Below, one piece after another: positions 12,936-20,722 of a stretch of DNA of 51,225 nucleotides. Below the pieces are notes generated by a model. It ran no database searches. It was not told where the DNA came from and was given only the letters and a program-made list of their open reading frames with translations. The translations under genes were made by a program, and so were the position numbers. Each line of letters opens with the position of its first letter. Position 1 is the stretch's first letter. Source of the DNA: Komagataeibacter diospyri (GTDB lineage: Bacteria; Pseudomonadota; Alphaproteobacteria; Acetobacterales; Acetobacteraceae); the NCBI RefSeq assembly GCF_006538165.1, contig NZ_BDLU01000048.1, positions 1 through 51,225 of the forward strand. Direction: 5' to 3'.

Positions 12936-13735
12936 ATGACATGTCGTACCCCGGCTGGACCAATGGGTACCTTCCCACGAAGCTGAGCTTTGCCGCCGCA
13001 CCTAACGAAAGCGCGCAGCAATGGCTGGAACGGCTGACACAGGATTACGGGCAATGCGCCCCCGATGAGGCGGACGCGCTGGTCTGTCTTGGCGGTGACG
13101 GCTTCATGCTGGAAATGCTGCATACGACGCTGGGGCGAAACCTGCCGGTCTATGGCATCAACTGCGGGACGGTGGGATTCCTTATGAATCCCGCCGTGCC
13201 CGATGACCTGCCCGCCCGCCTTGCCACGGCGCAGGCCGCCATCCTGCACCCGCTGCGCATGAAGGCCACGACGGTCGAGGGCAAATGCATCCATGCCCTT
13301 GCGCTGAATGATGTATTCCTGTTCCGCCAGACCCGACAGGCAGCGAAAATCCGTATCGGGGTGGATGGACGCGTGCGCCTGCCTGAACTGATATGTGACG
13401 GGGTGCTGATTTCAACACCAGCGGGATCGACCGCCTATAACCTGTCCGCACACGGGCCGATCGTGCCGCTATCGGCCAACCTGCTGCCGCTTACGCCCAT
13501 CAGTGCGTTTCGCCCGCGCCGGTGGCGCGGTGCGCTGCTGCCCTCCACCGCACAGGTGCGTTTCGACATCCTGGAAACCGACAAGCGCCCGGTGGCCGCC
13601 GTAGCAGACTTTACCGAAGTGCGCGATGTCATTTCCGTTGAAATCAGCGAAGCACGGGAATTGCAGACTACCGTGCTGTTCGATCCGGGGCAGAGCCTGT
13701 CGGAACGGATCATAACCGAACAGTTCACCGCATAA
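12932..13735 (+). CDS. nadK: NAD kinase
   Basis: ATP- or polyphosphate-dependent phosphorylation of NAD to NADP (cytoplasmic, 267 aa). The diagnostic GGDGFML motif is at residues 54-60, followed by [13 protein letters not shown], the nucleotide-binding NDV segment ([10 protein letters not shown]) and the glycine-rich [15 protein letters not shown]. It is coupled to the upstream amidohydrolase by an ATGA overlap. A short copy of the dispersed repeat begins about 20 bases after the stop and may act as its terminator. Confidence 0.95.
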   Translation: MNDMSYPGWTNGYLPTKLSFAAAPNESAQQWLERLTQDYGQCAPDEADALVCLGGDGFMLEMLHTTLGRNLPVYGINCGTVGFLMNPAVPDDLPARLATAQAAILHPLRMKATTVEGKCIHALALNDVFLFRQTRQAAKIRIGVDGRVRLPELICDGVLISTPAGSTAYNLSAHGPIVPLSANLLPLTPISAFRPRRWRGALLPSTAQVRFDILETDKRPVAAVADFTEVRDVISVEISEARELQTTVLFDPGQSLSERIITEQFTA

Positions 13736-13756
13736 GATATCTATGCGAAAGTAATG

Positions 13757-13804
13757 AAAGTTTTTGGTGAAGCTTTTTTAAAAGGCGGCTCCCAAAAACT
13801 TTTA
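13757..13804. repeat. dispersed two-hairpin repeat, copy B (short)
   Basis: An 11-bp perfect inverted repeat (AAAGTTTTTGG at 13757-13767 and CCAAAAACTTT at 13792-13802) encloses GAAGCTTTTTTAAAAGGCGGC. The inner hairpin is collapsed compared with copies A and C. It sits between the convergent nadK and metallopeptidase genes, where it could terminate both. Confidence 0.8.
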
Positions 13805-13825
13805 TTATTCTTTTATCAGACATGC

Positions 13826-14530
13826 TCAGGCCGGAGCGATCCGGTGCAGACTGGCGCCATGGTCGTGCAGCCATTTTTCGGCCTGACGCCTGTGCGGGGT
13901 CAGCCGGTCCACCAGCAACCAGAAATCCGGTCCATGATTCATGTGCCGCAGATGCGCGAGTTCATGGGCAATGATGTAATGCTGCACCTCCAGCGGGGCC
14001 ATGACCAGCCGCCAGCACAGCATGATCGACCCATCGGATGAACAGCTGCCCCACCGGCTTTTCGTATCGCGCAGCCTGACCTGCGTTGGTTTCAGGCCAC
14101 AGGCTTCGGCCTGCGCACGCAGGCGGACGGGCAGGCGGGACTGCGCCTGTTCGCGCAGATAGACGCCAACACGACGGGAGACGAATTCCTCCGCCCCGCT
14201 GACATGCAGCAGCCCATCTTCAAGCCAGACGCCACGCCGCGCATCAGGACAGTGACGGATTTCATGACGCTGCCCATCCAGCACGACATGCCCGCCATGG
14301 CGCAGATCAACAGGCGGCGGCAGCCGTGACAGTCCGGCCGCCACCCATGCGGAATGCGCGCGCAGCAGCGCCAGCCCGTCCGCCTTGCGCGCCCCGCGCG
14401 GCAGGGTAATGACGACATGTCCGCTACGGGGATCGATCCGCATGGAAATACGCCGCGCCTGACGCGATGCCCGCCAGCATACCGTGACCTGTCCGGACGC
14501 AATGGGCACAACCTCCGTCCCGATTGTCAC
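13826..14530 (-). CDS. YgjP-type (DUF45) metallopeptidase
   Basis: Zinc metallopeptidase-like protein of the YgjP/SprT-like family. The zinc motif HELAHLRHMNHGPDFW near the C terminus holds the HExxH pair and a third ligand region, and the preceding RDTKSRWGSCSSDGSI is a family hallmark. I choose the GTG at 14530 (234 aa). The frame is open to 14644, but the first 25 or so residues of that longer version (MAVTFRSFLKKL and on) are simply a translation of the dispersed repeat. The substrate is unknown. Both flanks carry repeat copies. Confidence 0.8.
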   Translation of the reverse strand: MTIGTEVVPIASGQVTVCWRASRQARRISMRIDPRSGHVVITLPRGARKADGLALLRAHSAWVAAGLSRLPPPVDLRHGGHVVLDGQRHEIRHCPDARRGVWLEDGLLHVSGAEEFVSRRVGVYLREQAQSRLPVRLRAQAEACGLKPTQVRLRDTKSRWGSCSSDGSIMLCWRLVMAPLEVQHYIIAHELAHLRHMNHGPDFWLLVDRLTPHRRQAEKWLHDHGASLHRIAPA

Positions 14531-14596
14531 CGTATCCCTGCCATTAAAGACTGTTTCAGAAGCCCGCCCATGAAACGTCCTGCTCAATCCATGAAG

Positions 14597-14672
14597 AAGT
14601 TTCTGGCGAAGCTTTTTTAAAAAGCTTCGAAAAGTCACCGCCATTAAAAAAAGGCGGCACCCAAAAACTTTT
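14597..14672. repeat. dispersed two-hairpin repeat, copy C
   Basis: Outer arms AAGTTTCTGG (14597-14606) and CCAAAAACTT (14661-14670). The inner palindrome GAAGCTTTTTTAAAAAGCTTC is followed by AAAAAAAGGCGGC. It lies between two minus-strand genes and overlaps the possible N-terminal extension of the metallopeptidase. Confidence 0.8.
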
Positions 14673-14683
14673 ATTATTCTTTA

Positions 14684-15172
14684 TCAGCGCCGGGACGGTC
14701 GCGTGCGGCTGAATGCGTCCCGTGGGGCTTCGCCCGGCCAGTCTACCACGTGGTCCTCCAGCATGCCCGCCTTGCGTTCGCTTATCACCCGGCCACTTAC
14801 GGACACGCCTGCCTCATGCACCGTATCACGGGTGCCCGAAACCAGCGGGTGCCACCACGGCAGCGGTTCCCCGTCGCGCACCAGCACATATCCGCAGGTC
14901 GGTGGCAGCCAGTCGATATCCGCCAGCATTTCAGGCGTCAGGCTGATACAGTCCTGCACCCGACGTTGACGGTGTTCATAATCGGTACACAGGCATGACG
15001 TGGTATCCAGCAGGCGACAGGCGACATCGGTAAACAGGACTTCGTCCGTTTCGTCCTCGCGCAGCTTGTGCAGGCAGCACCGGCCGCATCCATCGCACAG
15101 CGATTCCCACTGCGCGGAAGACATCTGCTCAAGCGGCGTCGTTTCCCAGAATGGCGGGGTGTCATCTGTCAT
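14684..15172 (-). CDS. YcgN/UPF0260 family cysteine-cluster protein
   Basis: Small cytoplasmic protein (162 aa) of the YcgN (UPF0260) family, which carries a Cys-rich putative metal or Fe-S binding cluster. The CDGCGRCCLHKLRED motif near residue 28 is typical, with additional cysteines at CRLLDTTSCLC, DCISL and PPTCGY. The biochemical function of the family is not established. Length is normal. It is separated from the ABC operon upstream by about 35 bases and could be its last gene. Confidence 0.85.
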   Translation of the reverse strand: MTDDTPPFWETTPLEQMSSAQWESLCDGCGRCCLHKLREDETDEVLFTDVACRLLDTTSCLCTDYEHRQRRVQDCISLTPEMLADIDWLPPTCGYVLVRDGEPLPWWHPLVSGTRDTVHEAGVSVSGRVISERKAGMLEDHVVDWPGEAPRDAFSRTRPSRR

Positions 15173-15207
15173 GGTCGTAGTCCTGCCGTGTCAAATCCAT
15201 AAAATCT

Positions 15208-15672
15208 TCAATGCCCGGCCACTGCCGCCATGGCGCATAGCACGATCATGCCGAGGGAAAACACCATCACTCCCATCACCGGCGCCCCCAGCAACGGCAG
15301 CCAGAGCAGCCGGAAACGCATTTTCGCATCCGCACCCAGCCCGCTGGCCGTACGCGACAGACCCGGCGGAATCCGGTCCAGCACCCGCAGCAGCGGCCAC
15401 ATCGCGGCAGGGGCAAGACACAGCCCCTGCACGATACATCTGGCCATTCCGGCCCCATGCGCAAGGTGTGGCCACCATACCGCCAGCACCAGCCCCGGCA
15501 GCAAAAGGCAAAGCAGCAGCCCGCGCAGTAGCACGCACCATGCCGGCCATGCCCGGTACAGCACCACATGCACCGCCAGCACCAGCCCGCACGCCACCAG
15601 CAGGCCCAACGCGATACAGACCCCATTCAGACCCAGCAGCCCGGCCGGACGGATGGCGAGATCAGGCAGCAT
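15208..15672 (-). CDS. half-size ABC transporter permease
   Basis: Very hydrophobic protein of 154 aa with about five membrane segments. The cytoplasmic EAA-like loop characteristic of binding-protein-dependent permeases is visible (SGLGADAKMRFRLLWLPLL). Normal permeases of this class have 260 or more residues and six helices, so this is only the C-terminal half. The start ATG overlaps the stop of the binding protein as TGATG, implying coupled translation. Its ATPase partner is catalytically dead by sequence, so transport activity is doubtful. Confidence 0.65.
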   Translation of the reverse strand: MLPDLAIRPAGLLGLNGVCIALGLLVACGLVLAVHVVLYRAWPAWCVLLRGLLLCLLLPGLVLAVWWPHLAHGAGMARCIVQGLCLAPAAMWPLLRVLDRIPPGLSRTASGLGADAKMRFRLLWLPLLGAPVMGVMVFSLGMIVLCAMAAVAGH

Positions 15673-16700
15673 CAGCCCGCATCCCGCAACCATGTCTCAA
15701 AACGCTGGGACAGATCCGGGTAATGCGTCTGCCAGAACTGTACATCCATCGGCAGCGCCACAGGCGCATGCGGGGACGTAGCCAGTGTTGCGGCGGGATA
15801 GCGTGCAAGGAACGCGGCCTGCTGGTCAGGCTGGATAATAAAGTGCAGCAGGTTGCGCGCCTGCCCCAGCCGGAAAGCCGACTGCCCAGCCACCACGCCC
15901 CATGACAGGCCATAGGACAGCGCCATGTCCGTATTGATGCCGATCGTATCCCTCCGGCGCGCGGCAATGCTGCGCACCGCATCACCGGGTGCGCTGCTCA
16001 TCAGCACCTGCCCGTGTTCAAGGATGCTGGTGGCATCCGCCGGGGTGGACCACCACGTTATATAAGGGCGAAGCTGGCTCAACTTGCGAAAGGCGCGATC
16101 GACACCCTGCGGGGTGGCAAGCTGGCTATAGACATCGCCCGGCGCCACGCCATCGGCCATGAGCGCGATTTCCAGCGTGGTACGCGGGTCGCGCCGCAGG
16201 CCACGCTTGCCGGGAAAGCGCACGATGTCCCAGAAATCGGCCCAGCGTGGCGCCAGTCTGCGCCGTGTCTGGTCCCATGCCACCACCACCTGCGTCGTCA
16301 TGCCCGGTACGCCACACCCGTCGGGGTTGGTAGTACTACCGGCCAGGTGAATGACAAGTCCACGCACGCAGGCGGCGCGGATGGTGCTGTCTTCGGCAAA
16401 AACCAGTGACCATGTACCCGTGCGCCCCGCATGCAGGCCATGCCCGTCCAGTTCCGTCAGGGTGCCGTTCCATGCCTGCCGCACCACAGGCTGATGGGAA
16501 GCCCGCGCAAAAGGCTGGAGGAAGGCCGCATTCTGTGCCTGTGCCATCTGCGACTCCGTACTCGCGACCACAAGGGCGGCCTTGTGCCTTACGGGGGTCG
16601 CAGCCATAGCCGGGGCTGGCCACACGGATGGGGCGGACAAGGCCGCCAGCAGGCAGAACAGGCCGGTACGGGCGTGGGAACGGGACGCAAACTGGAACAC
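15672..16700 (-). CDS. periplasmic solute-binding protein, PotD-like
   Basis: Extracellular solute-binding protein of 342 aa with a signal peptide ending near AMA (residues 1-33). It looks like the polyamine/thiamine/iron-type binding proteins encoded with PotA-like ATPases; the ligand cannot be assigned. Middle gene of a three-gene operon, 44 bases after the ATPase and coupled (TGATG) to the permease. Sequence is clearly diverged from canonical PotD, in step with the decay of its partners. Confidence 0.65.
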   Translation of the reverse strand: MFQFASRSHARTGLFCLLAALSAPSVWPAPAMAATPVRHKAALVVASTESQMAQAQNAAFLQPFARASHQPVVRQAWNGTLTELDGHGLHAGRTGTWSLVFAEDSTIRAACVRGLVIHLAGSTTNPDGCGVPGMTTQVVVAWDQTRRRLAPRWADFWDIVRFPGKRGLRRDPRTTLEIALMADGVAPGDVYSQLATPQGVDRAFRKLSQLRPYITWWSTPADATSILEHGQVLMSSAPGDAVRSIAARRRDTIGINTDMALSYGLSWGVVAGQSAFRLGQARNLLHFIIQPDQQAAFLARYPAATLATSPHAPVALPMDVQFWQTHYPDLSQRFETWLRDAG

Positions 16701-16744
16701 GGACAGGAAACAGTCTTTCAGGCAGGGGCGAAGGATGCCGGACG

Positions 16745-17860
16745 CTACCCCATTTCACCCCGGAACGGAAAGGCAATTGCCTGCCCTGGCTGCCACGCCA
16801 GTATGGCCACCTGCCCCGCCGTCACGCGCTGCAGGGCTGGGGTGGGGGGACGGCGCGCCAGCAGTTCCTCCCCATTCGCCAGCCTGAAACGCAGCAGCAC
16901 ATGATCGCCCATCTGCCGCAGGTCCGTCAGGGTTGCCACCAGCACTGGCGGCCCGTCGGGGTCGGCCCCCGCCGCCATGCCGGGGCGCGAGGGGAACATG
17001 ACTGCAATCCGGTCCGGCCGGATGCACAGCGTGGCCAGCTGGTCCGCCTCCACGCCCGGCGCCGCCATGGCCTCCACCGGCAGACCGCCAGGCAGGTGCG
17101 CAAGGGCCACATCGTCGCTGACACTGGCCACACGGACCGTCAGGCTGTTGGCATGGCCAAACCCGGTCGCCACCCGGTCACAGGCGGGACGGTCAAACAG
17201 GTCCAGCGCCGTGCCAAGCTGTACGATCTCCATGCCATCCATGCAGGCGATCGTATCACCCAGCAGCAGCGCATCCTCCCGCGCACGCGTCAGCAGCACC
17301 ACGCACAGGCCGCGCGCGCGCACCAGCCGGCTGACCAGACGCCGCATGGCCATACGGCCTGCAGGCGGCAGGGGAGTGAACGGGTCCTCCAGCACCAGAA
17401 CCGGGGGTTCGAATACCAGGGCGCGGCCAATCATCACACGCAGCGCCTGTTCGGGTGACAGGGCGGCGGGACGGGCCTGCTCCAGCCCATCCAGCCCCAG
17501 CAGCGCCAGCACGGCGCGCACCCGTGCCGCCACCGCGTGCGACTCTTCCCCGCGTGCGCGCAGCGCAAAGGCAAGGTTGGCCTGAACCGTCATGTGGGCG
17601 AACAGCGGGTCGCGCCAGCCTACCAGCGCACAGGACCGCAGGCGGGGTGGCAGGCCGGTTACCTCTGTCCCGTCCACCACGATCTGTCCCCCACTGGTGG
17701 GAGCATGGCCCGCCAGCATGTCCGCCAGCACGCACAGACAGTCAGCCCTGTCATTGACGACCGTCAGACACGTGCCCGCCGCAGCAGAAAAAGACAGGCC
17801 CGGCGCACCGGAAAAGGCCCGGAGCGCGTTGACAACCAGCCGTATGGAGAAAGGAGACAT
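16745..17860 (-). CDS. degenerate ABC transporter ATPase (PotA-like pseudo-ATPase)
   Basis: Has the length (371 aa) and layout of a PotA-type ATPase with a C-terminal TOBE domain (ATLTDLRQMGDHVLLRFRL). Every catalytic motif is altered. The Walker A position reads NDRADCLC (36-43) with no Gly-Lys. The Q-loop Gln is Trp82. The signature is LSPEQ (134-138). Walker B reads LVLEDP and the H-loop His is Arg192. The frame is nevertheless fully open, with preserved linker segments (FAHMTVQANLAFALR). It is either a pseudoenzyme kept for a structural role or a decaying operon not yet frameshifted. Confidence 0.8.
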   Translation of the reverse strand: MSPFSIRLVVNALRAFSGAPGLSFSAAAGTCLTVVNDRADCLCVLADMLAGHAPTSGGQIVVDGTEVTGLPPRLRSCALVGWRDPLFAHMTVQANLAFALRARGEESHAVAARVRAVLALLGLDGLEQARPAALSPEQALRVMIGRALVFEPPVLVLEDPFTPLPPAGRMAMRRLVSRLVRARGLCVVLLTRAREDALLLGDTIACMDGMEIVQLGTALDLFDRPACDRVATGFGHANSLTVRVASVSDDVALAHLPGGLPVEAMAAPGVEADQLATLCIRPDRIAVMFPSRPGMAAGADPDGPPVLVATLTDLRQMGDHVLLRFRLANGEELLARRPPTPALQRVTAGQVAILAWQPGQAIAFPFRGEMG

Positions 17861-17959
17861 GCGATAACAGAAACCTGACTGGGGAGATAACGCGTTATAA
17901 GCAATGGTTACCTCCTTACCAGAGGATTGTTGGCTTCATTCGTCACAAAGGAAACGATC

Positions 17960-18217
17960 ATGAGCAAGACCGAAACCATCAAGCACGTCACCCACGAAGA
18001 CCTGCAGGCGCTGAAGGGCCATATCGAAAATCTGCTGCACACGCATGGCAGGCAGGCCCTGCATGATGTTGCCAGCAAGGCGGAACAACTGGCGGGCCAG
18101 GCACGCGAAAACCTGGCGGAACACGCACCCAAAAAGAGTGGCTCACGCGCTCGTTCGCTTGTTGCTATCGCCATTTTCTCGGTGATCGGCTACTTTCTTG
18201 GCCGCGCAACGAAATAA
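17960..18217 (+). CDS. ElaB/YqjD-like membrane-anchored protein (DUF883-like)
   Basis: An 85-residue protein with a charged helical N-terminal two thirds (residues 8-55) and one C-terminal membrane segment ending in GYFLGRATK. This is the layout of ElaB/YqjD, inner-membrane proteins that tether ribosomes in stationary phase in E. coli. The start is the ATG preceded by AAGGAAACG; an earlier start is open but unsupported. The next gene, 40 bases on, resembles YqjE, repeating the yqjD-yqjE pairing. Confidence 0.7.
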   Translation: MSKTETIKHVTHEDLQALKGHIENLLHTHGRQALHDVASKAEQLAGQARENLAEHAPKKSGSRARSLVAIAIFSVIGYFLGRATK

Positions 18218-18257
18218 GGCTTTCTAGCCTGCTGCAACCAGAGGATACGCGAGCATC

Positions 18258-18692
18258 ATGAGAATAGGCGAAATCGGCAAAACCATCATTGAAGGGGAAC
18301 TGACCCTACGCAAACTGATGGCGATCCGTCTTGGTCGTCAGGCCGCATTTCTGGTTGTGGCAGCCATCTTTGCCTTTTTTGCAGTCATTTCGGGCCATGG
18401 GCTGCTGTGGGCCTTCTGTTACCAGACATTAGGCTTCAGCGCCCTTGGTTCGGCTGCCGCCGTATTCGGTGCGGATCTTGTGGTGGTCATCATGGGGCTG
18501 GTCATGGGCCGGCGCTCCTACATGACGCCGGAAGAAATCCGTGTGCGATTCGCACGTGAACACGCCCTGAACGAACTGCGTCAGACCGTTGCCCTGTCCG
18601 CCGTGGCCACCACGGTCGCGGGTCCGCTGACCCGTCATACCGGGCGGGCGATCTGGAACCTGTTCAAAGTCATGACAGGCCGCGGAAAATAA
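18258..18692 (+). CDS. YqjE-like membrane protein
   Basis: A 144-residue inner-membrane protein with two strong hydrophobic segments (about residues 28-48 and 60-85) flanked by amphipathic helices, like the holin-III/YqjE family that accompanies YqjD. The function is not established for the family; it may help anchor or regulate its partner. It probably forms an operon with the preceding gene. Confidence 0.6.
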   Translation: MRIGEIGKTIIEGELTLRKLMAIRLGRQAAFLVVAAIFAFFAVISGHGLLWAFCYQTLGFSALGSAAAVFGADLVVVIMGLVMGRRSYMTPEEIRVRFAREHALNELRQTVALSAVATTVAGPLTRHTGRAIWNLFKVMTGRGK

Positions 18693-18809
18693 CATTCCGG
18701 GCCAGCGGTCCTGACTGTCTGGCAATGATCCACGTCATTGCCAGATAGTATCCATGCTGAAATTGCATTGGCTCACTTTGTCGTTTTCTGGAAACGTGCA
18801 GCTTCTGGA

Positions 18810-18841
18810 TATACTAAGCACGCAAATGGTTTGCATGCTTA
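18810..18841 (+). promoter_or_regulatory. operator and -10 region of the marR efflux operon
   Basis: A 27-bp palindrome consists of arms TAAGCACGCAAA (18815-18826) and TTTGCATGCTTA (18830-18841), 11 of 12 bases matching, around TGG. A -10-like TATACT (18810-18815) abuts it, so a bound dimer would block polymerase. It lies 31 bases before the MarR start, the classic autoregulatory position. Confidence 0.7.
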
Positions 18842-18871
18842 ATAATTGTGTATCCCTGCTGGCGGAACAGA

Positions 18872-19345
18872 ATGCCCGATCTGGAGCGCAACGAGAAGGA
18901 ACTGTCGTTTGGTCGCCGTCTCGCCCGGCTTGGCGCCGCGTGGCGCAGGCAGGTTGACCGCGACCTGCATGAATACGGCCTGACGGAAGCGACATGGCGG
19001 CCGGTGCTGTACCTTGGCCTGCTGCCGCCGCCGGTGCGCCAGACCGATCTGGTGCGCGCCCTTGAAATCGAAGCCCCGTCCGTTGCCCGCCTGCTTGATG
19101 TACTGGAACGACGTGACCTGGTGTTCCGTTCCCCCGACCGTGACGACAAACGATCCAAGCTGGTCAGCCTGACGGAAAAGGGCGAACGCACCGCACGTCA
19201 GGTCCGCCATGCGGTGGAAGCCGTATCCAACCGCCTGCTGCATGGTATTTCCACCCCCGAACTGCAGGCCTGCTATTCCGTATTTGAACGGATCGAGGCC
19301 AATCTGTGCGCCCGGACCGGCACCCCGGGCGGGGGACAGGCATGA
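18872..19345 (+). CDS. MarR-family regulator of the efflux operon
   Basis: Winged-helix repressor of 157 aa with the MarR core: AALEIEAPSV-type recognition helix (ALEIEAPSVARLLDVLERR) and the wing DRDDKRSKLVSLTEKG. The family binds palindromes as dimers and releases DNA on binding phenolic compounds or oxidation. The ATG is preceded by GGCGGA. The stop overlaps the next frame as ATGA. It sits at the head of the AaeX/HlyD/NodT operon and directly behind a long palindrome, its likely operator. Confidence 0.88.
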   Translation: MPDLERNEKELSFGRRLARLGAAWRRQVDRDLHEYGLTEATWRPVLYLGLLPPPVRQTDLVRALEIEAPSVARLLDVLERRDLVFRSPDRDDKRSKLVSLTEKGERTARQVRHAVEAVSNRLLHGISTPELQACYSVFERIEANLCARTGTPGGGQA

Positions 19346-19572
19346 CCCCCTTTTTCCTGCCCGCTCCATCATGTTCCCCTGCCGCGGCACTGCCTGCATG
19401 GGGGCACCCGATGCCACGACGGGATGCATCATCAGTGCGGTTTGTCTCCATTGCCGGTTTCTTCCATGCGTCTGGTCGGCTACAGATAGCGGCGGGCACG
19501 GTCACAATCCGCCATGATCTGTCCGTGCCTGCTTCTCCTTCAACGGGACCGTTCGGAATGAGAACCGCCTGA
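19342..19572 (+). pseudogene. 76-codon remnant in the FUSC/AaeB pump slot
   Basis: In this operon type a gene of about 700 codons for the FUSC/AaeB aromatic-acid pump lies between marR and the DUF1656 gene. Here only 76 codons remain. Both junctions are of the coupled type expected for the full gene: ATGA with marR and TGATG with the DUF1656 start. The first ten residues (MTPFFLPAPS) look like a FUSC N terminus, and the rest has no membrane segments. An in-frame internal deletion is the simplest reading. It might instead be an unrelated small ORF. Confidence 0.5.
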
Positions 19573-19766
19573 TGCTGAGCGAATTCAACCTATTCGGTGT
19601 CTTCATGGCACCGATTGTCGTCTATGCCGTGGCTGCCCTGCCTGTCACCATGCTGCTGCGATCACTGTTATGGTGGTGCGGCATAATGAAATGGTTCTGG
19701 CATCTCGCCCTGTTCGAGGTTGCGCTATACACTTGCGTCCTCTGCCTGATGATCCTGTACATCTGA
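19572..19766 (+). CDS. AaeX-like DUF1656 small membrane protein
   Basis: A 64-residue, two-helix inner-membrane protein of the DUF1656/AaeX family (MLSEFNLFGVFMAP at the start is typical). The family is almost always encoded beside a HlyD-type fusion protein and a FUSC pump and is thought to be an accessory of that exporter. Start codon overlaps the preceding stop (TGATG). Followed 28 bases later by the fusion protein. Confidence 0.88.
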   Translation: MLSEFNLFGVFMAPIVVYAVAALPVTMLLRSLLWWCGIMKWFWHLALFEVALYTCVLCLMILYI

Positions 19767-19794
19767 CTGTCCCAAGAAGGTTCGAGAAATCCCC

Positions 19795-20706
19795 ATGCCC
19801 CTCCTTCGCACCCTGATCCGTGTGGTCCTGACCCTGGCGGTCGTGACGATGGCCATCGTCATGGGCGTCACCTTATGGGACACCTACATGATTGCCCCCT
19901 GGACACGTGACGGGCGTGTTCGCGTCTATGTCGTGGACGTGGCGCCGGAAGTGTCGGGCACCGTGGTGCAACTGCCCGTGGTCGACAACCAGTTCGTGCA
20001 CCGGGGCGACCCCCTGTTCGTGCTTGACCCCGTACGTTTCCGCCTTGCCATCCGCGAGGCACAGGCCCGCCTGGATGGTGCGCTGGAAGACCTGAAACTC
20101 AAGCAGAATGACGCACGCCGCCGTATGGGACTGGGTGGCATCGTGTCGGCGGAAGAACAGGAAGTCTTCAACTCGAACGTGGCAACGCAGATCGCATCGG
20201 TTGACGCGGCGCGCGCAGCCCTTGACCTGGCCAAGCTGAACCTGCAGCGCTCCATCCTGTATTCCCCGGTCAACGGCAACATCACCAACCTCAACCTGCG
20301 GGTGGGTGATTATGTCACGGCGGGCCATGCGCGGCTGGCGGTGATCGACGCTGATTCCTACTGGGTCAACGGCTACTTCGAGGAAACGAAGATGTGGGGC
20401 GTGCATGTGGGTGACGACGCACGCGTCAAACTGATGGGTTACAAGGACATCCTTCCCGGTCATGTAGTCAGTATCGCCCGCGGTATCAATGACCAGAACG
20501 GCAAGCCCGACGGTCTTGGGCTGCAGGATGTCAGCCCGATCTTTACATGGGTGCGGCTGGCGCAGCGTATCCCGGTCCGTATCCACCTGGACCATGTGCC
20601 TGACAGCGTGACACTGGCGGCCGGCATGACCGCCACGATCAGCGTCGGTCCCCAGTCCCGTACCCAACGCGGCCGTCTGACGACATGGCTGCAAGACCAT
20701 CTGTAA
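19795..20706 (+). CDS. HlyD/AaeA-type membrane fusion protein
   Basis: Periplasmic adaptor of a tripartite efflux pump, 303 aa, with one N-terminal membrane anchor (residues about 7-28). The split biotinyl-lipoyl domain (VAPEVSGTVVQLPVVDNQFVHRGDPLF, then SPVNGNITNLNLRVGDYV) flanks a short helical hairpin. A beta-barrel and the tail (AGMTATISVGPQ) follow. An AAGAAGG site lies upstream. The usual inner-membrane partner is missing from the operon, so it may work with a pump encoded elsewhere or be orphaned. Confidence 0.9.
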   Translation: MPLLRTLIRVVLTLAVVTMAIVMGVTLWDTYMIAPWTRDGRVRVYVVDVAPEVSGTVVQLPVVDNQFVHRGDPLFVLDPVRFRLAIREAQARLDGALEDLKLKQNDARRRMGLGGIVSAEEQEVFNSNVATQIASVDAARAALDLAKLNLQRSILYSPVNGNITNLNLRVGDYVTAGHARLAVIDADSYWVNGYFEETKMWGVHVGDDARVKLMGYKDILPGHVVSIARGINDQNGKPDGLGLQDVSPIFTWVRLAQRIPVRIHLDHVPDSVTLAAGMTATISVGPQSRTQRGRLTTWLQDHL

Positions 20707-20722
20707 GGCGCCGGGCACGATC

